Translations under genes and position numbers: made by a program
Shown here: positions 23,539 through 34,482 of the stretch, in pieces
How the letters are laid out: each line of letters begins with the position of its first letter
How positions within the stretch are numbered: position 1 is the first letter of the stretch
NCBI RefSeq assembly: GCF_028583425.1
Contig: NC_072791.1
Span: 43,407,368 to 43,471,367 of the forward strand
Reading direction: 5' to 3'
Origin: Eublepharis macularius
Taxonomy: Eukaryota > Chordata > Lepidosauria > Squamata > Eublepharidae
DNA length: 64,000 bases
Notes under the pieces: model-generated
Databases searched by the model: none
Told to the model about the DNA's origin: nothing
Seen by the model: only the letters and a program-made list of their open reading frames with translations

Positions 23539-26220
23539 ATGACCATGGAAAGCACCGCATTCAGCCGAATGGAGAGGAAATCCATCAACCTCATGAAGAA
23601 ACTGGCACAGATACAAACAGACATCATCTTTCTTTCTAAATGCAAAAGACTGGACATTCTACCCAAGGGACTTCGTGTGAGGAATCCATTGAAATCCACT
23701 TACTACACAGACTACAGTGAGAAACTATGCAACACCTTATCCAGGAAACTCTTAATTCACCTCATTGGACTGATGTACAGCAAGCAACAATGGATCAAGC
23801 AAGAGGTCTCTGAACTAGACTCTTCCATGAAGTGCACCCCCTCTGCACAGACCGGTAACTGGGGGATGTTTGCCACAACCAGAGAAACTATTTATTGTAA
23901 TCTATTCACTGAATTACAGAACAAGAAGGAGAAGAAATTCTCAAAACTCGTGCCTGCAACAGAGAGCAAAAACACTTGGGATCCAAGCAACATCATCAAT
24001 CTTTCCAGTTACAAGCTGAGCCCAGCAGAGGAATCAGTCCTCTCACGTGGACTATCCTTTTGCCCAGCCAGACCCACACAAACCATACAACTTTGTGGAG
24101 ACCTGGAGGCCTATTTTAGACGCCTAAGACTGAAAGAATTCTTCAACTACTCTGCTGGACAAAACGACGAACAAAGCACTGAACAGACACCATCACAGCA
24201 GCCCCCACCCCCCCAACCCAGCAATATACAACCATCGTTACAAAACTCCAGGAAAAAGAATTCCACATGGACACCCCCTGAGGGCCGTAACTCCTCATTG
24301 GACTTTTACATTGAATGCTTCCGTAGACGTGCTCAGGCTGAGATAATTGACAAACAACAACACCTAAAGCAGAACCTCAGCCGTGGAGAAAGAGAGGCCA
24401 TAAACAGCCTCCAAAATAATTCTGGCATCGTAATCAAGGAAGCTGACAAAGGCGGAGCAGTTGTCATCATGGATAAACAAAATTATATACAAGAAGCAGA
24501 AAGACAACTCTCCAACACAACATTCTATAAAATACTACCTTCTGACCCCACTGAACAATACAAAAGGGAACTCAATAAAATATTAAAAACACTCCCCATG
24601 GACATACAAGAATGCATCCATACGGACACACCCCAGGAACCACGACCAGGAAGATTCTACCTACTACCCCAAATCCACAAAGCGGGTAACACAGGACGCC
24701 CAATTGTTGCAGGAAAATGCACCAGCACAGTAGGAGTCTCGGGATACATGGACTCTATCCTCAGGCCCTATGCCACCAGCACACCCAGCTATTTACGGGA
24801 CACCACTGACTTCCTCAGGAAAATACAATCCATTGACAACCTACCAGATGACACCATCCTAGCAACCATGGATGTGGAGGCCTTGTACACCAATATCCCA
24901 CATGCAGATGGATTGCAAGCCATACGGAATATTATCCCGGACAAAACCACAGCAAACCTCGCCACTGAACTTTGTCACTTCGTACTCACTCACAATTACT
25001 TCGAATTTGGTGACAACTTATATCTACAGGTTAATGGCACAGCCATGGGCACACGCATGGCACCACAATATGCTAACATATTCATGGCGGACTTAGAGCA
25101 ACGCTTCCTCAGCTCCCATCCACTGGAACCACTACTATACTTAAGATTCCTGGATGACATCTTCATCATTTGGACCCATGGGAAGGAAGCCCTTGAGAGA
25201 TTTCATCAGGACTTCAATAACTTTCACCCTACTAGCCTGGACCACTCTACACAACAGGTACACTTCCTGGACACCACTGTACAACTACATAATGGACGAA
25301 TAAATACCACCTTATACCGGAAACCAACAGACCGATACTCATATCTACATGCCTCCAGCTTCCACCCTAAACATACCACTCGGTCTATTGTCTACAGCCA
25401 AGCCTTACGTTACAACCGTATCTGCTCCAATGCTCTCGACCGAGACTCACACTTAAGAGATTTACAACAAGCATTTTTGGGACTACAGTACCCACCAAAT
25501 GAAGTGAAGAAACAAATTAACAGGGCCAGACTAGTACCCAGAAACAGTCTGCTCCAGGACAAACCTAAAGGAACTAACAACAGAACACCACTGGTTGTCA
25601 CCTATAGCTCCCAGCTCAAACCCATCCAACGTATCATCAGTGAGCTACAACCCATCCTAGAAAATGATACCTCTCTCTCAGAAGCCCTGGGTGGAAGACC
25701 TTTCCTTGCCTACAGACAGCCCCCCAATCTTAAACGACTTCTCACTTACAATCATGAATCGGCCAGCAGAGTCACCAGCACAGGGACCAGGCCCTGCAAC
25801 AGACCCAGATGCCAGCTCTGCCCCTATATCTACCCAGGGAATACAATTACAGGACCCAATGGCATCAACTACACTGTCTCTGGCTCTTACAGCTGCTCAT
25901 CCTCCAATCTGATATATGCCCTCATGTGCCAACAATGTCCTTCTGCTCTGTACATTGGACAAACCAGCCAACCTCTACGCAAAAGAATAAATGGACACAA
26001 ATCTGACATTAGAAACGGAAACGTCCAGAAACCAGTGGGAGAACACTTCAATCTACCAGGACATTCCACCAAAGACTTAAAGGTCGCTGTGGTTCAACAG
26101 AAACCTTTCAAAAACAAAATCCAACGGGAGGCTGCTGAATTGGAATTCATATGCAAATTTGACTCTGTCAAGCGGGGACTGAATAGAGACTATGAATGGT
26201 TATCACATTACCACAGGTAA
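23539..26220 (+). CDS. Penelope-like reverse transcriptase with GIY-YIG endonuclease, intact
   Basis: 893 codons from the first ATG of the full unit; the upstream continuation of the frame is only the tail of the preceding unit. An N-terminal region is followed by RT blocks in order: ADKGGAVVIMD near residue 301, FYLLPQIHKAGNTGRPIVAG near 372, and DVEALYTNIPHADG near 444 with the first catalytic Asp. NGTAMGTRMAPQYANIFMA comes near 498 and the catalytic FLDD near 536. A Cys-rich linker (CNRPRCQLC, near 752) leads to the GIY-YIG nuclease: NLIYALMC near 789, ALYIGQT near 803, then LRKRINGH. PLE proteins copy RNA into chromosomal DNA using this nuclease to open the target. No stop or frameshift is present and all catalytic residues are there, so it may encode an active enzyme. 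The PLE subgroup (Penelope, Poseidon or Neptune type) was not resolved. Confidence 0.95.
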   Translation: MTMESTAFSRMERKSINLMKKLAQIQTDIIFLSKCKRLDILPKGLRVRNPLKSTYYTDYSEKLCNTLSRKLLIHLIGLMYSKQQWIKQEVSELDSSMKCTPSAQTGNWGMFATTRETIYCNLFTELQNKKEKKFSKLVPATESKNTWDPSNIINLSSYKLSPAEESVLSRGLSFCPARPTQTIQLCGDLEAYFRRLRLKEFFNYSAGQNDEQSTEQTPSQQPPPPQPSNIQPSLQNSRKKNSTWTPPEGRNSSLDFYIECFRRRAQAEIIDKQQHLKQNLSRGEREAINSLQNNSGIVIKEADKGGAVVIMDKQNYIQEAERQLSNTTFYKILPSDPTEQYKRELNKILKTLPMDIQECIHTDTPQEPRPGRFYLLPQIHKAGNTGRPIVAGKCTSTVGVSGYMDSILRPYATSTPSYLRDTTDFLRKIQSIDNLPDDTILATMDVEALYTNIPHADGLQAIRNIIPDKTTANLATELCHFVLTHNYFEFGDNLYLQVNGTAMGTRMAPQYANIFMADLEQRFLSSHPLEPLLYLRFLDDIFIIWTHGKEALERFHQDFNNFHPTSLDHSTQQVHFLDTTVQLHNGRINTTLYRKPTDRYSYLHASSFHPKHTTRSIVYSQALRYNRICSNALDRDSHLRDLQQAFLGLQYPPNEVKKQINRARLVPRNSLLQDKPKGTNNRTPLVVTYSSQLKPIQRIISELQPILENDTSLSEALGGRPFLAYRQPPNLKRLLTYNHESASRVTSTGTRPCNRPRCQLCPYIYPGNTITGPNGINYTVSGSYSCSSSNLIYALMCQQCPSALYIGQTSQPLRKRINGHKSDIRNGNVQKPVGEHFNLPGHSTKDLKVAVVQQKPFKNKIQREAAELEFICKFDSVKRGLNRDYEWLSHYHR

Positions 26221-26619
26221 CAGATTCTCTTTACAGAGGCGTGATCTGGGGGAGCCCAGTGACGCCTGGTGTGGGCTTTCGGGGACCACAGTTCTCTTTG
26301 TCAGATGCAACTGGCAGGGAGAGCTGTGGTTACCGAAGGCTTATACTACATAGGAATTGGACACCTTCACTGCTACAAACTGACTGCACACCAAAAGGAG
26401 ATGTTTACATTTCCAAGCAAAGGAATGTTTTGATCGCCTCTATGCTAATTGCATTCTGCCTTCTTGTGATTTATGACCCCTCCCTTTTCTCTCTCTTTCC
26501 CCCTCCTCTTCTGTATCTGCCCAGTTTTGATCAGGCATCTGATGAAGAGAACTTGATTCTCGAAAGCTTATGCTATAATAAAATTGGTTAGTCTTAAAGG
26601 TGCTACTGGACTCTTTTTG
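26221..26619 (+). repeat. 3' UTR/tail of full PLE unit
   Basis: Non-coding tail after the PLE stop. It contains a hammerhead-like motif (26,535-26,573) and, about 200 bp upstream, a degenerate copy of the same module (about 26,291-26,350). It stops about 57 nt short of the tail seen in the other two units. Confidence 0.85.
26535..26573 (+). ncRNA. Hammerhead-like ribozyme motif in PLE tail (family A)
   Basis: Elements in order: GCAT (outer helix), CTGATGA, one extra A, GAGAA-cttga-TTCTC (5-bp helix), GAAA, GCTT, ATGC (closing the outer helix). The core bases match the hammerhead consensus CUGANGA...GAAA, and AGCU after GAA is self-complementary. That would let two molecules form helix III together. 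An extra base before helix II departs from the textbook core. Hammerhead ribozymes are known from PLE pseudo-LTRs. Activity is inferred, not shown. Confidence 0.6.
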
Positions 26620-26632
26620 ACAATATCTTAAA
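26620..26632 (+). repeat. 13-bp target duplication, right of composite PLE
   Basis: ACAATATCTTAAA, identical to 21,215-21,227. Confidence 0.9.
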
Positions 26633-28070
26633 ACGCGAATAGAGCTGTTCTCATGCATCTTGAGTTCTTAATACATTTTAACCACTTCAGAGAAAGTGCA
26701 TCTGAATTTGATCTCTTCTTAGATGACTGAAGGACTCCTGAAGTTTTCAAAATGCCTTTTTATATGCCTATAAGAAATATGCATGACTATTATGCAGGAC
26801 ATCCCTGGCAGTTTGATACTCACCTTGTCACCTGTGCCAAGTAACAGTTTTCTCCTGCAGATAATCAGGCTTGACCTTGTGTGTGAAGAGTACCTACCCA
26901 CAATGTGCCTGTGCATCCTATTGCTGCTGTATAATAGCCCCTTATTCAGTATGATGTTGTCTTTGTAAAAGCCAGACAAAACGTTATATGCAGATGTTTG
27001 TAATATTATAACAGTAACCCTTTTTAACAGGAAAAGCTGAGTCTGAGGAAGTGATTGGGATATGGAGTAAAGCAGTTCTTTCCCTTTGGAGTTCCAAGTG
27101 TATGTTTGCCCATTTGATAAATGCAGCACTATGATGAGTGCACATGCCACTGTCCGTTTGTGCTATGACTTGGTGGTAGAACTTGTGCGTTGCTTGCAGA
27201 AAGTCTCTAGTTAAGTCCTTGCATTTCCAGTTAAAAGCATCTAGGGGTACAGGTGTTGGGAAAGTTCTTTCTCAGCTCAAGATCTTGGAGGGCCTCTGCT
27301 AGTCTGTAAATGTAAACTGGGAGGGCCCGTGGTGAGCTATTTTCAGTGGATGCTTAACCTCTTTAAATGACTTGAAAGTTTAAACTGGAGTATTTTCTAG
27401 CAGGCTTGTGTCTGTACATACTTTCAGCAGCATCTAAAGTTACTCTATATCTGATGATAGTTGGTGTTGCAAACTAAAATGGATAGTGTTCTCTATTGCA
27501 TACACATTTTTTCCTATGGCTGATTTGCTGCTTTTAAGTTAGTACTGTGATTTTCCAGATCCGGACATTTCTCTCCTAGGTGAATATATTACTCTACTGT
27601 TTTATTAAGGTTGGGGAAGAAAGTGGAGCATTTGGTTGGGCCCTTTTGCTTTTTTCCTTGGCTCATGGTATCCTGTTGTCTTGGATTATGCTTGTGGTTT
27701 GGAGTCCTACGACTGATTTCAAACAGCCTCAACCCTGCATAGTTTTCTAACCCTGTGATCCATCAGTTAGATTTTTTTAAATGGAAGGTGCTCATAGGTA
27801 CTAGTCTTTCCAGCTTCTGCTTTCCTTCTGTGTCCTTTCCCAGCCCTCTGCAAAGCTGCTGGTGGTGGCCACAGGACCCAAATGGACAGAAAAGCTGTTG
27901 TGACCCAGGTGGGGGGCTGCTGAGGGGAGAGGAAACCAGTTCTCCCTTGCAGTGACGGCCCACATCTGGGAGAGGTGGGGCTGTTTCACCTGTTTTCCCC
28001 TTCCCATTGTAACCCCCACCCTGCTTTTTGGCTTTTTTGTCCATATGGATCCTGTGAACCTCAGATAACA
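26633..28070. other. Intronic DNA, no gene recognised
   Basis: No named repeat or coding block. Short frames at 27.75-28.05 kb lie in a mildly GC-rich patch without domains. Confidence 0.5.
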
Positions 28071-28077
28071 GCTTTTA

Positions 28078-28328
28078 TAATAATAACATTCGATTTATAT
28101 ACCGCCATTCAGGGCAACTTAACACGCCTCAGAGTGGTTTACAAAGTATGTCATTATTATCCCCACAACAATCACTCTGTGAGGTGGGTAGGGCTGAGAG
28201 AGCTCTGGAAGATCTGTGACTGTGACCCAAGGTCACTCAGCTGGCTTCAAGTGGAGGAGTGGAGAATCAAACCCGGTTCTCTATATTAGACACCCGCTGC
28301 TCTTAACCTCTACACCAAACTGGCTCTC
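28078..28328 (-). mobile_element. tRNA-headed squamate SINE (full length, reverse)
   Basis: Same family as 9,528-9,771. On the + strand it starts ATAATAACATTCGATTTATA, passes AGGTCACTCAGCTGGCTTCA and ends CTCTACACCAAACTGGCTCT, the complement of the tRNA-like head. B-box complement AATCAAACCCGG near 28,265. Confidence 0.85.
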
Positions 28329-28577
28329 TTTTGGTAAATCTTGAGGTTGCCAGGGCGGGCAGGAAAGATCCACATCAATGGGTATTGAGCCTTTACCTGG
28401 TTGTTTTACTTCTGTACTTTTATCGTGTGTGTGTACACTTTGAGGCTTGGAAATAAATATAAAATTTGCATGCACCATAAAATTGAGACTAGTGGGCTTC
28501 TTCAGAGTATTGGACCTCATACCAAGTTTCACAGAATTGCTGCTTCCTAATTTCTTAGTGCCCCATTGTCTCTGGCA

Positions 28578-28690
28578 GTAGAAAGGAGCAAGAGTCCAGT
28601 AGCACCTATAAGACTAATAAAATTTGTGGTAGGGTATAAGCTTTCGTGAGAAACAGCTCACTTCACTGTCACTGGAACAACTTGTCTGTT
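28578..28690 (-). mobile_element. PLE-type 3' tail relic, family C
   Basis: The + strand reads GAGTCCAGTAGCACCTATAA, then GGTAGGGTATAAGCTTTCGT. On the minus strand this gives GTGAG-loop-CTCAC, GAAA, GCTT and ATAC, the same motif order as the complete PLE but with different helix bases. The CUGANGA part has decayed. Confidence 0.65.
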
Positions 28691-29079
28691 GCTTCTTGGG
28701 GAATTTTATTGTATGCCGCGTAAGATTGTGAAGTGGATTCTTCACACATAATGCCCCCTTTCCTCTTGTGCAGCACTGTGCCCAATTGGAAGGAATTGTT
28801 CTTTCTTCTGGAAGATGAAGAGAAAGCCATGCCATGTGACTGCCAGCAAGTGGGCTGTAGGCTAGGAATTGCTGCCATATCCTTTCTTTGAAGGGAGCAA
28901 TATTCACATAACTATTCCAAGTTTCTCTAAAACTGAAAGCCAGGAAAGTATATAAACCTAGCCAATGTTACTTAAGCATTGTTAGTTTTTTGTGTGTGTC
29001 AATAAATGTAGTGCCGACAGGAAGAGATTTTTTATAACTGTGTGTGTGTTTAGTAGAGCAGTTCTTTAACTTTAATGAC

Positions 29080-29092
29080 TAAAGACTGTTTT
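29080..29092 (+). repeat. Target duplication, left of L1
   Basis: TAAAGACTGTTTT, matched at 30,204-30,216 by TAAAGACCGTTTT (12 of 13). It overlaps the T run that represents the L1 poly(A) on the opposite strand. Confidence 0.7.
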
Positions 29093-30203
29093 TTTTAATT
29101 ATATTTTATTGTAATTACAACTTTTTTCATAATAAATAGGAAATAAAGAACAATAACATACATACAATCAATAAACATATAAACTTTTTCAATACACAGG
29201 TAACATTGAAACATAAGCCTACAATTGACAATCGGCCGGTACCGGTCCAGCGGTTGCCGGTAACTCGGTCCCACTATATAGCAAAAACAAAAGGGGAAAT
29301 AAAGTTTTCACATCTCCTAAGTTCGGTAGCTGAATTTCATTATGTTGAAGGTTAAATAGGTCACATAAGCCAAATTCATAGTTTTAAAAGAGACTGTTCT
29401 GTATTTATAGATAGGCCATAGAGAAGTAGAGGTCTTGTTTCACCTTGTTATTTGTCCATTTTTCCTCTTTAGTCATATACTCCAAAAGTGGAAGCCACTG
29501 TTCTAGGAAGCAAGATTTATAATCTGGATTTTCCCTCTGTTTCAGTTGCTCAGTGATCTTCTGCATGATAAAATGATCCCAGATTCTAGATTTCCAACTA
29601 TCTATTGAAGGGGCAGATTTTTGTTTCCATTGTGAAGCTATTGATAGTTTGGCTAGTGCCAAAAGTGAATAAATAAGGTTTAGGCTATTTGGTGGGATCC
29701 CTGGGTCCTCCCAATAGTTTACTAATATTATTTCGGGAGTCTTTGGGATCGAATGCCCTGTTATAACTTTGAGTTCTTCAATTATTTTATCCCAAAATGA
29801 GCTAACAAACTTGCAACCCCACCAACAGTGTATGTATGTGCCGGGCTCCCCACATTGCTTCCAGCAGTTAGCCGTCTGAGACTGATGAATGTGGAGTAGC
29901 TTAACAGGGGTCATATACCAGTGGGAAATCATTTTTAGGGTTTGCATTTTTATGTTTACAATATTTGTTCGAAAATTGTGCGATTTCCAAATCATTTTCC
30001 ATCTGTTGTTTGAAGGATCAAATTTGCATTCCTTGGACCACATTTTTTGATAGGACAGGATTTTGTGCTTCTGTTTGTTTTCTAACAGAATTGAGTAAAT
30101 TTTAGATAATATACCCCTCTGACTCTCCGTAGTTTCTTTCAGGATAATTTCAAACTGTGTTAAGGGCTTAGCCCGTGATTCTTTGATTTTTGGAGATTCA
30201 ATA
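29091..30203 (-). mobile_element. 5'-truncated L1-type LINE
   Basis: About 1.1 kb in minus orientation, with a short A-rich tail at its low-coordinate end and flanking 13-bp imperfect TSDs. Only the C-terminal part of ORF2 and the 3' UTR remain, as usual for target-primed L1 insertions. Confidence 0.85.
29405..30203 (-). pseudogene. L1 ORF2 C-terminal fragment
   Basis: An open frame enters from the 5' truncation at 30,203 and ends at 29,405. It reads through KMWSKEC, ISHWYMTPVKLLHIHQS, the Cys-rich CWKQCGEPGTYIHCWWGCKF and FWDKIIEELKVITGH. The WYMTP and C-x-x-C...H-x-WW pattern is the L1 ORF2 C-terminal zinc-like region after the RT domain. No RT or endonuclease domain is left. Confidence 0.85.
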
Positions 30204-30216
30204 TAAAGACCGTTTT
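30204..30216 (+). repeat. Target duplication, right of L1
   Basis: TAAAGACCGTTTT; partner of 29,080-29,092. Confidence 0.7.
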
Positions 30217-33200
30217 GATTTTTAAATCATTTGTGGACCCTGGAGCATATTCTTTCTCACCATCTCCTCCTCTCCATTGAGAACCTCCTCGCTCTCTGCT
30301 GCTTGTCTGGACAGAGAAGGTACCCCCCAGTCCTTGAAAGTGCCTTTGGCAAAGCTGTGCAGATGCCAGTGTCCTTGTCTGAGTTCTGAGGTTCTTGCGA
30401 GTGTTTAAGGCCATGGTGGCTGCCATCCCAGGCATGCACACCTTACTATTGCCATTAACTACTGTGGTGGGTAGTGCCCTAAAGAAAAGCAGGGTTCCCC
30501 TCTCCGCTCATTCTGGTGAGTTTCTTGGCCCAGATTCACAGATCCCCTAGAGTGTATTTATGGATACCCCGCGTGTCTACAGGCCCCAGTTTGAGTCTCC
30601 TTCAGCAATATGAGAGAGGAAGTGCTTGTAAAGTTCCTCTTGTATCTGTGCACAATTCATATTTTATTCAGCATCCCATATTCCAGTGTGAATTTTCAAT
30701 TAAATTGTATTCTAGTTGTGGGCCAGGGGGAGCAAGTAGCTTATAAAATTTGAGGACGGCGCATGTGCATGCACACACTGTAAAAACTGAAAATACAGTT
30801 GCAGTCTAGAGGCAGATTTACAGGGAACTAGTGTGATACGGGCTTCCCTCTCTCCCTTGACAGAAACCACGCATAATAAAAATTAAATACTACAGATTTC
30901 ATTAGCACACTATTGGAAAGCCTGTGCCATTAAGCATCCTTGTTTTCACTGAATGGACGATTGATACTTTGGGTGAATTCCATTGGATTGTATAAGTCAT
31001 TTGAAATTCTACGACGCTGAAATGGTTTGGGGAAACTGCCAGATGTGGATATTATTAGCTCAGCCTAGGCAGGATATCTTCCTTGCCAGTACCAACTCTA
31101 ATGTGTTAGCACCATTGATTATTCTTCCTAGATTGGGCTTTGAATAAGGTAAAAGTGATATTTTTAAAAAGGGCTTTGAATAAAGTAAAAGTTATATTTT
31201 TAGATTCTTAAACTTAAAATACTTCCTGGTCTGCATTTAACATAGTGCAAATGTTATAGTCTCCTGTAAAGTGGAGAAGATACTTTCTTGTCTGCGGTAT
31301 TCTTGCATGGGGGGGGGGGATTAAATTCCTGACCCTATATTGTTCCAAAGTTCCCTGCCCCAGCTGGTTTTTACTATTAAAGTTCAAGTTGGGAGATATG
31401 ATCACAGATTCCCAGTGCAGTATCTAGTTTGCAACCAGACGTCATTTTACAACAAAGTGGTCCGTGAAAGAAATTGTACATCTCTGTCCCCTTCAAAAGG
31501 ATATAACTAAGGATAGTTTACTTTTTGAATAATAGCAGTGTAATTTTAGAGCCACTGAACTCTTATTTCTTTAAGATGGAAAATAATATTAAATTTGAAA
31601 CAGAAGGCATGGAAACTTCAGGAGCTGAAAACTGCAGGCTTCCTGGCCCAAAAAATATTTCTAGCTGTCATAGGTCCTCTTAAAAACAATAAAACAGTAT
31701 GTGAGAGCTTACATATACAGATTGCTTTGAGAAGAAAACTGCTACAATAATGTTAAAAGGCCTTAGATCAAAGCATGAATTCTTCCTGGAACAGAACTAT
31801 CAGGGTGTTTTTTTTTTAACTTAATACTTTAAGGCAACGGACTATAACATGATTAGTTGTCATTTGGCATAAGCCTTTCGGCATACCATGAGGAGTGATG
31901 TGAAGAGAGTAATTCCCTGTCATGTTTTGTGAAAGAATCTTGTGTCTGCCTTATGTTAACAATCTGGATACCCTTCTCTCCTTCCTCAAATTGTGTTGGA
32001 AATATGAAAAACAGTAATCTAAAAGGAAAAAAGATTGTTGTATTTGGGATTGTATAATGTGTAGTCTTCTCTGGCTATTTCCTACCCTTTTCTAAAGGCT
32101 TTCAGGAAAGATACCTTGCATTTGATATATCATCAGACTTATCTCTTCCTCGTTCTCATTGGGGTACATGAGCATTGGGATACTATTTGTGTATATATTT
32201 TATATCTGTAAGCGCCACTTCACATTAAAGATCCTACATGCTTTGGAAGAAGATAGATATGGGAGCTTGAGGCTTGCTTCTGTATTCTGTGTCACATGGA
32301 TCAGGGTGTAGTCAGAAGCAACCCTGGAGGCCTGTTGCTACTCAGGCATTGATTTTTATCGTTGAGAATAACCCTTGACAGCAAAGTTGCTGCTTCAGCA
32401 CTGAGTGCTGCTTTTACTTAATGGCGTCATGCAAATCTGTCATCGTGGAAGGAGAGTGAAGAGTATTTTAAGTGCCTCATCCAAGACTGATGAATTGACA
32501 TGCTCAGCATGTCTTTATTATCCAAACAGAGGCATTTGTTTTTATTTTATTCTACATTTGTCTCTTGTAGTTCCACTGGGTCCAAAAAATCAGTTCTGTG
32601 CACAGATGGCAGACTATAAAAAGTCATCCCCCTCCTCTTAGTGATGTGGTCTTTATACCTTGACACAAACACTCCTGAAATTGTGGGGGTTTTATACGAT
32701 AAAGTTGACCTCTTTACTAGTAAGGAAGCATTACTCAAATTAAATCCGTTACATAAAGGAACAGATGTTTGTAACTCCAAGCACCAACCAAACTAGTCTC
32801 CTGAAAAGGCCTGTTGAGTTTGCCATGCAGTCCAAGCAGAAGCTGATACAGAGATCTTTATTTTTAACTGCAGATCACATACAATAGTAGAAATAATTAT
32901 TGAAGAGAGTTTAGTAGAATTATATAATTGTACACCTCAGAAATAGAAAACGAGTGGTTGGTTGCAGAATAGACTTGAGTTTGAAAAGCAATATTGTAGG
33001 ACTAGAGGGAAGAAATCCCTCATTATTTTTGGCCGGTAGTTCATTTATGTTTACTTCCCTTACAGTTTCTTCTCACTGAGACTTGAGGCTGGTTACACAG
33101 TGCAACTGAAACAGAGTAATACGTACAACAAAAATGCAGTACTGAGTTAGATAATTTGCTAGAAAACTGTATTATACATACCTTAATGTATGATTAAAAC

Positions 33201-33795
33201 ACTGGAGAAATATGCAGCAAAACAGTATAATACATTCAGTGAAGACTGCCTAGGATTTCACATAACAATAACTTCAGTGCTGTTATCTGTATAAAAATGC
33301 CCTCCTGAGCAATTCCGTTTTTCTTGTTCTTGGAAATGCAAGAAGCATGGGAGCCTTTCCAGACTTTGTGGTTTTTAAACTCTAAAGCCTCCAATTAAGT
33401 TTGTTTGTCATTGAAGGATAAGCTGGGATATAAAGCAAACACTGATCTTTCTCATTGTCTGTGAGATAAGAATGTGACACGTTTGGCTTTGAAATACGTG
33501 GTATATCATAACACTCTAGTTCAGAGGACCTTGGTTTGGTTCTCTTGCTTCTCTTGGAAGCACTCATTGGTGCTTCCTAGGGCTGGTCTTCACTGCCTTG
33601 TACAGCAGAGTGCAGCTTTGAAAGCAGAGTGGCAAACCTATCAGCTTCTTTGTATGATCTGGGTGGACAGTGGGGCTGGATGTACCATATCTGTCAGAAA
33701 AATGCTAATTTTGTGACTGATGATCTACCATCAGTTTCCCCAGGAGAATCGTCATCCGCTACTGCTATAGAATCTTTTTGTATGTGTCTAGATGT
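30217..33795. other. Intronic DNA, no gene recognised
   Basis: No coding block or named repeat recognised. Simple homopolymer runs near 31,310 (G) and 31,808 (T). Confidence 0.5.
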
Positions 33796-33885
33796 ACTGG
33801 ATATTACCAAGCTTGTCGCTCACAAAAGCTCATACCCTACCACAAATTTTGTTAGTTTTATAAGTGCTACTGATTCTTGCTCATT
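33796..33885 (+). mobile_element. PLE-type 3' tail relic, family C
   Basis: GCTCACAAAAGCTCATACCC, then TACCACAAATTTTGTTAGTT and GTGCTACTGATTCTTGCTC. This is the opposite orientation to the relic at 28.6 kb and lacks the 5' half of the ribozyme-like motif. Confidence 0.65.
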
Positions 33886-34125
33886 TCTGATGTTCAGTTG
33901 TAATCCTGCTTTGGCGCTTTCTCCTTTAACCTTCATCAGTAGTCATTTCAAGGCTTCACTATTTTCTGCCAGTAATGTGGTATCATCTGCCTATCTCAAA
34001 TTGTTAATGTTCCTTCTACCAATTTTCACTCCACCTTCTAGATCTAATCCAGCTTCCCTTCCACTTCACATGGCATGCAGCTGCTTGTGATGTTTTCCCT
34101 GCGTCCACCATGTTTGTAAGCTTAT
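33886..34125 (-). mobile_element. RTE/BovB-type LINE fragment (RT palm)
   Basis: The minus strand encodes the BovB RT catalytic region: VKIGRRNINNLR..., then a YADDTTLLAENSEALKWLL-like block and MKVKGESAKAGLQLN. The catalytic YADD is present, but the fragment is only ~240 bp. Confidence 0.8.
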
Positions 34126-34482
34126 TAACTTACTAGTTAACCCAGGAAAAGTTGATGTAATCTTCCCAGCTGGAGCCTTCCTTTGCATCTTGACTAATTA
34201 AATTTCTCTTTTCATACACATTTGGCTCCTGGTTATTGGCAAGTATAGAATGTTTTCGCTAATGGCCCAAGATTTGCAGGCAATTTCAACTGCATTCTTA
34301 ATGCTATGGAAGGAAGAATGTAAAACCATTAGAACCCAGATAACCTCAGGGATGTCAGCATTTTGTAATCCTTTATAATGAGTTTCTATCTTCTCATGTT
34401 GTTAGTGTCTATGTTGGTATCCATACATGATTCTGAAAGACTACAATTGTAAGTTGCGTTTCCTTCCATTTTTGTGTTTCAG

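Larger units (their letters stand above)
21228..26619 (+). mobile_element. Composite Penelope-like element insertion
   Basis: A 5.4-kb insertion bounded by 13-bp TSDs. It has three parts: a minus-strand 3' portion (21,228-22,718), a plus-strand 5'-truncated unit (22,720-23,536) and a nearly complete plus-strand unit (about 23,537-26,619). The plus-strand head-to-tail pair is the partial tandem (pseudo-LTR) arrangement typical of PLEs, and the inverted leader is also a PLE habit. The units differ only by scattered substitutions and small in-frame indels, so the insertion is recent. Confidence 0.93.
1..34482 (+). other. SPTLC2: SPTLC2 intron (3' part), repeat-rich
   Basis: Everything upstream of the splice acceptor at 34,481-34,482 belongs to the intron preceding the first recognisable SPTLC2 coding exon. 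No other host exon was recognised on either strand. The open frames here are either mobile-element proteins or short chance frames. The intron carries a copia element, a composite PLE, L1, L2 and BovB pieces, several SINEs and a MITE, all listed separately. That an earlier SPTLC2 exon lies to the left of the window is inferred from the exon phase (the first codon is split). Confidence 0.8.

Noticed and set aside
26539-26600. Conventional looped helix III (GC-TTAT-GC) with cleavage after CUA in the family A ribozyme
   Set aside because: Bases after that site do not pair with those before CUGANGA. The alternative with ATGC pairing to GCAT and cleavage after CUU fits better and also agrees with family D.
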